Of a stretch of 64,000 nucleotides of DNA, positions 59,246 to 64,000 are shown in pieces (position 1 is the first letter of the stretch; the number at the start of each line of letters is the position of its first letter). Under the pieces are notes generated by a model, which was not told the origin of the DNA, did no database searches, and worked only from the letters and a program-made list of their open reading frames with translations. The translations under genes were made by a program, and so were the position numbers. This DNA comes from Emydura subglobosa (lineage: Eukaryota > Chordata > Testudines > Chelidae), in the NCBI GenBank assembly GCA_007922225.1, contig ML680053.1, positions 1,897,434-1,961,433 of the forward strand, read 5' to 3'.

Positions 59246-60880
59246 AAATCGCCTCTGCAGAAACAGATCGGGGCAGCCCCATCCCCTTCAGATTATTCCC
59301 CGTGTGCCCTGTGCTGGGAAGTTCCAAAAATTCAACAAAGACAGCCTGTTGAGCCTTTTTTCCTGATGAGTGTGTAAGGTCCATGTCTCGCTCCCATACA
59401 AAAAGTGCACTGAGAGTACTTGCACGATACACACAGATTGTGCGTGTTGTCAGTTTGTTTTGCCCTCCCCTCTTGCTCAATCTAGATATTGTTGTGGCAG
59501 TTTTTCCAGTGCGGATGTTGAGTTCTGTTTCAAGTGACAGTTTCTCTGTGACAGCGGACCCCAGGTATGTGAACTCATTCACCACTTCAAGTTCATAATT
59601 ATTGATGTTGATGGAGGATGCTTCTTTAACACCTTTGCACATTAGGTTAGTCTTTTTTAAGCTTATAGTAAGCCCGAAGTCTTGGCAGACTTTGGGGCAA
59701 AAAAACGGTCCATGAGATTTTGAAGATGGGATTCTATGTGGGTTGCCACGGCAGCGTCATCAGCGAAAAGGAGGCTTGGATAGGGCCTCCCAAATCTTGG
59801 TTTTAGATCTAAGTCTTGCAAGATTGAACAGCTTTCTATCAGATCTTGTGTGCACGTAGATTCCCTTAGTTCAGGAACTAAAAGCTTGTTTCAGAAGCAA
59901 GGAGAAGATCCCAAACAGACTTGGGACAAGCATACAGCCTCACTACGAACCTGGAAAGCTTCAGAGACTGAGCTGTCATATTGGACTGTGTGGAGATCGA
60001 TGAAGGCTATGTAGAGGGGTTTTTTTTTTTTTGTTCTCTTCATTTTTCTTGTAGTTGTCTTAGTGAGAAGATCATGTCGATAAAAGACCTTTCAGCTCTG
60101 AAGCCGCACTGTGAATCAGGATAAATTCTGTCTGCCAGGGTCTGAAATCTATTCAGGATGATTCAGGCAAAGAAGTGAAATGCCATGATAGTTGTTACAG
60201 TCGCTCCTAGTGCCCTTGTTTTTATAGAGAGTAATGATGTTGGCGTCTCATTTCTTGTGGTACTCTGCCTTCTTTCCAGCATAGACAGAGCAACTTGTAA
60301 AGGTGTTGCAGTAGGATAGGTTTTCTGCATTTTATGACCTCTGACGGCACACAAACTTTTTCAGGGGCCTTTCCATCGGAGAGGCCATCTATGGCAAAGC
60401 TAAGCTCTCGACAGTTGGTATATCGTCGAGTTGGTTCATAAGAGGCAGGCTTGCTGTGGCATTGATGGCTGCGTAACAATATTTTCACGAGAGGAAAGCT
60501 CAGAATAGCATTCTATCCAGTGATCCATCTGCTTGGTTCAGTTGTTTACCCCTGTTGTTGATTTCAATGGGGCTGTTTTCTGTGAAGTTGGACCCAAGCC
60601 TTTCTGGATCCCATCACGTATGTTTCTGATGTTGCCTGTATCGGTTGCTACTCGGATGCTTTCACATGGGTGCAACCATGCAAAGTCACTAATGCAAAGT
60701 CAAGTGGTTTGTTGTACCTTGGTTCTTGTCGCTCTCTGTGCTTGTAAGGTTTTTCATTTGGGTCTCTCTTATAATTGATTTGGGCTGTACGTGTGGCCTC
60801 AATGAGTGATGTCATCTCACTAGAATACTCGTCAAACCAGTCATTAGTCCCATTAGTTCAATATTCCCAGAGACTGACAG
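59240..60880 (-). mobile_element. RTE-like LINE reverse transcriptase remnant
   Basis: On the minus strand there is an early RT block (60488-60222) with AIDGLSDGKAP, PSEVIKCRKPILLQHL and LLCLCWKEGRVPQ. A later block (59642-59300) has YELEVVNEFTYLGSAVTE, LETELNIRTGKTATTISRL and VYRASTLSALF. These are conserved regions of a non-LTR retrotransposon polymerase of the type often annotated in reptiles as endonuclease/reverse transcriptase. Frames are interrupted and the catalytic YxDD was not found intact. RTE is my best guess at clade. Confidence 0.72.
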
Positions 60881-60889
60881 AACTTTTAT

Positions 60890-61130
60890 GGTGAGTCTTA
60901 CAAATTTTTGGTGCTTTCCTGCAAGCCCCAGCTCCTGAAGTTGGCTGTTTAAATTTCAGCTTTCCTTAAAAAAAAGCTTGAAAGTGTGACCCAAGTGCAC
61001 CTTAATCCAGCCAGAAGGCAAAGAAAAAGAACCCAAAATTTGGTTTTTGTTTTTTTGTTTTTTTAAATCTCATGATTTTTTTTTTAAACCTAGACTTGTG
61101 ATTTTGAACGCTTGCGGATGGTGATACCTC
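60890..61130 (+). repeat. Dispersed repeat, 'CCCCAGCTCC' family
   Basis: CAAGCCCCAGCTCCTGAAG, then poly-T, then AAATCTCATGATTTTTTTTT and GTGATTTTGAACGCTTGCGG. This is the fullest copy of the family in the window. Confidence 0.55.
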
Positions 61131-61398
61131 CTATGGAAGCCCCGATCAGAACCTCCCAACGCTGTTGAGGATGTACAGGTGGGAATAGCCTCCAACTTCC
61201 CCGTTCTGCTGACATGGCTGGTAGCACAAACTGATTTTTATCCTAGAGCTTGGCAAATCTGGCTCTGAAGCAGGAAGCGGATCTGCTGAGTTAACAGGTG
61301 CTACTATTGCACAGCCTCCTGTCAGAGTATCCGAGTTCCCCAGATTCTCATGCTGTACTACTTGGCAGCCTCAAAGGTTGGAGATTTTTTTTGCACAC

Positions 61399-61411
61399 AA
61401 GGGGACTATGG
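61399..61411 (+). repeat. PLE target-site duplication, left
   Basis: AAGGGGACTATGG, identical to 63154-63166. Confidence 0.88.
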
Positions 61412-61421
61412 TGAAAAGTTC

Positions 61422-61843
61422 CAGAGGGGTAGCCGTGTTAGTCTGTATACAGCAAAAACAACGAGAGTTCTGTAGCACCATAAAAACTAACAAATTTCTG
61501 CGGGCATAAGCTTTCGTGTGCTGCAACCCACTTTGTCAGATGCATGAAATGGAAATCACAGATAGGAGGTATATATATATATATACACACATCCAAGGGT
61601 AAGAAACAACAATGGGGAGGGCAAGTGCTAACAAAGTCCATTAAAAAACAACAAGAGTTCTATGGCACTTTAAAAACTAACAAATTTAATATTTGCAGAC
61701 AAGCTTTCGAGAGAAGAAGAGAAGAAGAGAGCTGAAGTCTCTCGAAAGCTTATGTCTGCAAATATTAAATTTGTTAGTCTTTAAAGTGCCACAGAACTCT
61801 CGCTGTTTTTGCTGTATACAGACTAACACGGCTACCCCTCTGA
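61422..61843. repeat. PLE terminal repeats, direct and inverted
   Basis: Three copies of one module are present. Copy A (61422-61515, +) contains GGGGTAGCCGTGTTAGTCTG and GAGTTCTGTAGCACC. Copy B (61648-61708, +) contains GAGTTCTATGGCACTTT and ATATTTGCAGACAAGC. Copy C (61738-61843) is the inverted form of both. B and C form a long hairpin with a purine-rich loop of about 30 bp. Confidence 0.9.
61567..61590 (+). repeat. (TA)n(CA)n microsatellite
   Basis: GGTATATATATATATATACACACA within the PLE 3' region (trimmed: a run of about 8 TA then 3 CA units). Confidence 0.9.
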
Positions 61844-61954
61844 AAAGTCCATTCAGTTAGGGTAGATGAGGCCTATTCACAACCGTTGATTAGGAGGTGA
61901 GAACGTGTGAACAGTGACAATTACTTCTTGTAATGAGAGAACCATTCCAAATCC

Positions 61955-62467
61955 CTATTCAGACCCAGTCTGACTGTCAAGTTTGCAGATGAGTTCAGCG
62001 AGACACTGCAAAGCTGGAAGTCTGTTTTTGAAGTTTTTTTGTAGAAGTACGGCAACTTTCAAGTCAGCTACAGAGTGTCCTGGGAGATTGAAGTGCTCTC
62101 CGACTGGTTTATGGATGTTACCATTTTTTATGTCTGATTTGTGTCCATTTATTCTTTGGCGTAGTGACAGTCCGGTTTGGCCAATGTACGTGGCAGAGGG
62201 GCATTGCTGGCACATGATGGCATATATTACATTAGTAGATGTGCAGGTGAATGAGCTCCTGATGGTGTGGCTGATGTGGTTAGGACCTGTGATGGTGTCA
62301 TTAGAGTCGATGTGTGGGCAGAGCTGGCAATGGGGTTTGTTGCAGTGATAGGTTCCTGGGTTAGTGTTCTTGTTGTATGGTTGCTGGTGAGTATTTGCTT
62401 CAGGTTGAGGGGCTGTCTGTAAGCAAGATAGGTCTGCCCACCACAGCTTGAGCGAGTGAGGGATCAT
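61955..62467 (-). pseudogene. PLE GIY-YIG endonuclease domain
   Basis: The 170-codon frame has a Cys/His cluster (CNKPHCQLCPH), then the GIY-YIG core: VIYAIMC for GIY, ATYIGQTGLSLRQR for YIG with the catalytic Arg, HKSDI, and GEHFNLPGHS. The domain would nick the target. It lies downstream of the RT as in other Penelope-like elements and looks fairly intact. Confidence 0.9.
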
Positions 62468-62721
62468 CTGCTAGGATAGGTTGTGGATCCTTAATGACGT
62501 GTTGGAGAGATTTTAGCTGGGGGCTGTAGGTGATGGCCAGTGGTGTTCTGTTGTTTTCTTTGTTGGGTCTGTCCTGTAGTAGGTGACTTCTGGGTCCCCA
62601 TCTGGCTCTGTCAATTTGTTTCTTCACCTCCCCAGGGGGTATTGTAGTTTTAAGAATGTTTTATGGAGATCCGGTAGGTGTTTGTCTCTGTCTGAAGGAT
62701 TGGAGCAAATCCGGTTGCATC

Positions 62722-63153
62722 TTAGGGCTTGGCTGTAGACAATGGATCATGTAATGTGTCCGGGGTAAAAGCTGGAGGCATGAAGGTATGTATTGCGGTC
62801 AGTTGGTTTTCGGTAGTGGTATTAATGTGACCATACTTTATTTGTATTGTAGTGTCCAGGAAGTGGATTTCTCGTGTGGACTGGCCCAGGCTGAGGTTGA
62901 TGGTGGGATGGAAATTATTGAAATCCCGGTGGAATTCTTCAAGGGACTCTTTCCCATGGGTCCAGATGATGAAAATGTCATCAATGTAGCATAGATAAAG
63001 AAGAGGTGCTTGGGGACGAGTTTTGAGGAAGCGTTGTTCCAGATCAGCCATAAAAATGTTGGCATACTGTGGGCCACGCGGGTGCCCATAGCTGTGCCGC
63101 TGACTTGAAGGTATAGATTGGCTCCAAATCTGAAGTAGTTGTGGGTCAGGACA
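62722..63153 (-). pseudogene. PLE reverse transcriptase, C-terminal half
   Basis: THNYFRFGANLYLQVSGTAM and GTRVA are followed by a one-base deletion, after which PQYANIFMADLEQRF continues in another frame. The catalytic loop CYIDDIFIIW is intact (YIDD). Then come FNNFHPTINLS and STREIHFLDT. The N-terminal RT motifs were never copied because of 5' truncation. Confidence 0.9.
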
Positions 63154-63166
63154 AAGGGGACTATGG
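63154..63166 (+). repeat. PLE target-site duplication, right
   Basis: AAGGGGACTATGG, identical to 61399-61411. Confidence 0.88.
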
Positions 63167-63558
63167 AGTAGCAAAGAAAATGCCAAAGGAGCAGGGCACT
63201 GCATCAATCATTTTCCCCATGGGGCTGCAGAGTTTAACATACAGCACTCAGGGGAACGCAGTTGCGAGCACAGCACTTTTCCCAGTTTATTTCCCCTAGG
63301 AAAGAAAGTGACTTGTCCATACACTGCAGCTGAGCACTGGACACACGGCTATTCCCAGAGAGCTGGATGCGTTAGCCATGTTCGTTTTATGCAGCATCAA
63401 TAACCTTCACGCCCGCAGCTCCCTTCACCCCAGAGAATCAAAGCACTTGAATAATTAAGCTTCACAAAACACTGTTGCAAGAAATGCACCATCCCATGGG
63501 GAAACCGAGGCACGCCCACCTTAAGTATCAACCCAAAGGACAGGGTGCTAGAGCTACT
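63167..63558. other. Intergenic DNA, no gene seen
   Basis: No exon was recognised. A SINE-core-like GGGGAAACCGAGGCACGCCC lies at about 63499. Confidence 0.45.
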
Positions 63559-64000
63559 GGCCTTGTCTAAACATATATGGCTACATCTTCACTGCCCCAA
63601 AAGAATAATAGCTAGAACAGGTTCGTTTTCTGTAAGTCTTACCCGTGGGCTGCACTTAAGAGTTGGGTTGACACAGCTATGTCACCCCTCAGCACCGTAT
63701 CTCACCCCCCGTGTAGACACAGCTATGTCAACAAAAGAATGCTTTCATTGACATAGCTACTGGCAGTCAAGGAGTAGTGTAGCTACAGAACAGAAAACCC
63801 CTGCTATCATTGCAGGCTACGTCTACACCAGGGAGCTAGGCTGGCGTAGCTACAGCCACCTCGCTACGCCAGTCTATTCCCCGCACTGTCGAGATAAGTC
63901 CCGTGGTGACAAAGCACAGGCAGTTTTTAACAGTGACATAGCTAGGTGACAGCCACAGGTGGAGGGGAGTGCTGACCTCACCTAGCAACATGGTGGTAAA
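63559..64000. mobile_element. DNA-transposon-like repeat, runs off the window
   Basis: GGCCTTGTCTAAACAT at the left resembles a Harbinger-type terminus. Inside, AGCTATGTCAAC (63721) is inverted as TTGACATAGCT (63749), and GACATAGCTA / TAGCTACAG blocks recur. GCTACGTCTACACCAGG near 63818 looks like another terminus of the same type. This may be two adjacent or nested MITEs. The right boundary is outside the window. Confidence 0.5.

Larger units (their letters stand above)
61412..63153 (-). mobile_element. Penelope-like element, 5'-truncated, with 13-bp TSD
   Basis: The insert is flanked by identical AAGGGGACTATGG (61399-61411 and 63154-63166). On the minus strand it starts inside the reverse transcriptase, continues through a linker and a GIY-YIG endonuclease domain, and ends in a region of direct and inverted terminal copies. 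RT plus C-terminal GIY-YIG is diagnostic of Penelope-like elements. Truncation at the 5' end with a target duplication shows it inserted by target-primed reverse transcription. Confidence 0.92.

Overview
This window is vertebrate nuclear DNA, most likely from a turtle, with a crocodilian as the second choice. There are no operon-like gene runs, rRNA, tRNA genes or CRISPR arrays. Long non-coding stretches carry a sauropsid-type repeat load: CR1 LINE ends with an (ATTCTATG)-type 3' tail, MIR/CORE-type SINEs, a PIF/Harbinger transposon, hAT and MITE elements, an endogenous retrovirus, a Penelope-like element and an RTE-like LINE. The turtle assignment rests on recognising several of these families from memory, not on a search.

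The only host protein-coding gene I can support is RELT, a TNF-receptor superfamily member, on the minus strand. Nine exons with consensus splice sites and fully consistent reading phases run from the exon holding the start codon (53326 down to 53244) to the exon ending at 27343. Together they give 429 codons, against 430 residues in human RELT. They encode a signal peptide, two cysteine-rich domains, a transmembrane helix and the cytoplasmic RELT-family region with its RFRV motif. The last, very short coding exon was not found with confidence. A 3'-UTR-like segment with a minus-strand AATAAATAAA lies near 18.85 kb, so the transcription unit may span roughly 18.8 to more than 53.3 kb.

Region 1-7 kb is GC-rich intergenic DNA with a decayed DIRS/LTR-like retroelement (about 0.94-3.26 kb), SINE pieces and a long G-rich tract. 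Region 7.05-16.35 kb is a nested structure: a PIF/Harbinger transposon split by a minus-strand endogenous retrovirus whose left LTR is intact but whose other end, including its second LTR, is gone. Region 16.3-27.3 kb holds a CR1 fragment, SINEs, two MITEs (one inserted inside a SINE) and the putative RELT 3' end.

Region 27.3-53.3 kb is RELT. The large intron between the transmembrane exon and the next exon (29775-40691) carries two independent retrocopies in opposite orientations: a short kinesin-13 fragment and a 3'-terminal SMARCA5 (SNF2H) copy. Region 53.3-64 kb is repeat-rich: a 340-bp sequence present twice in direct orientation, a palindromic repeat, a hAT element with perfect 8-bp target duplications sitting at the 5' end of a CR1 copy, an RTE-like LINE, and a 5'-truncated Penelope-like element with a GIY-YIG domain, inverted terminal copies and a 13-bp target duplication. 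The window ends inside another DNA-transposon-like repeat.

I see no novel defence or metabolic system. What merits a second look is the nested and retroposed architecture and the unlocated RELT terminus.
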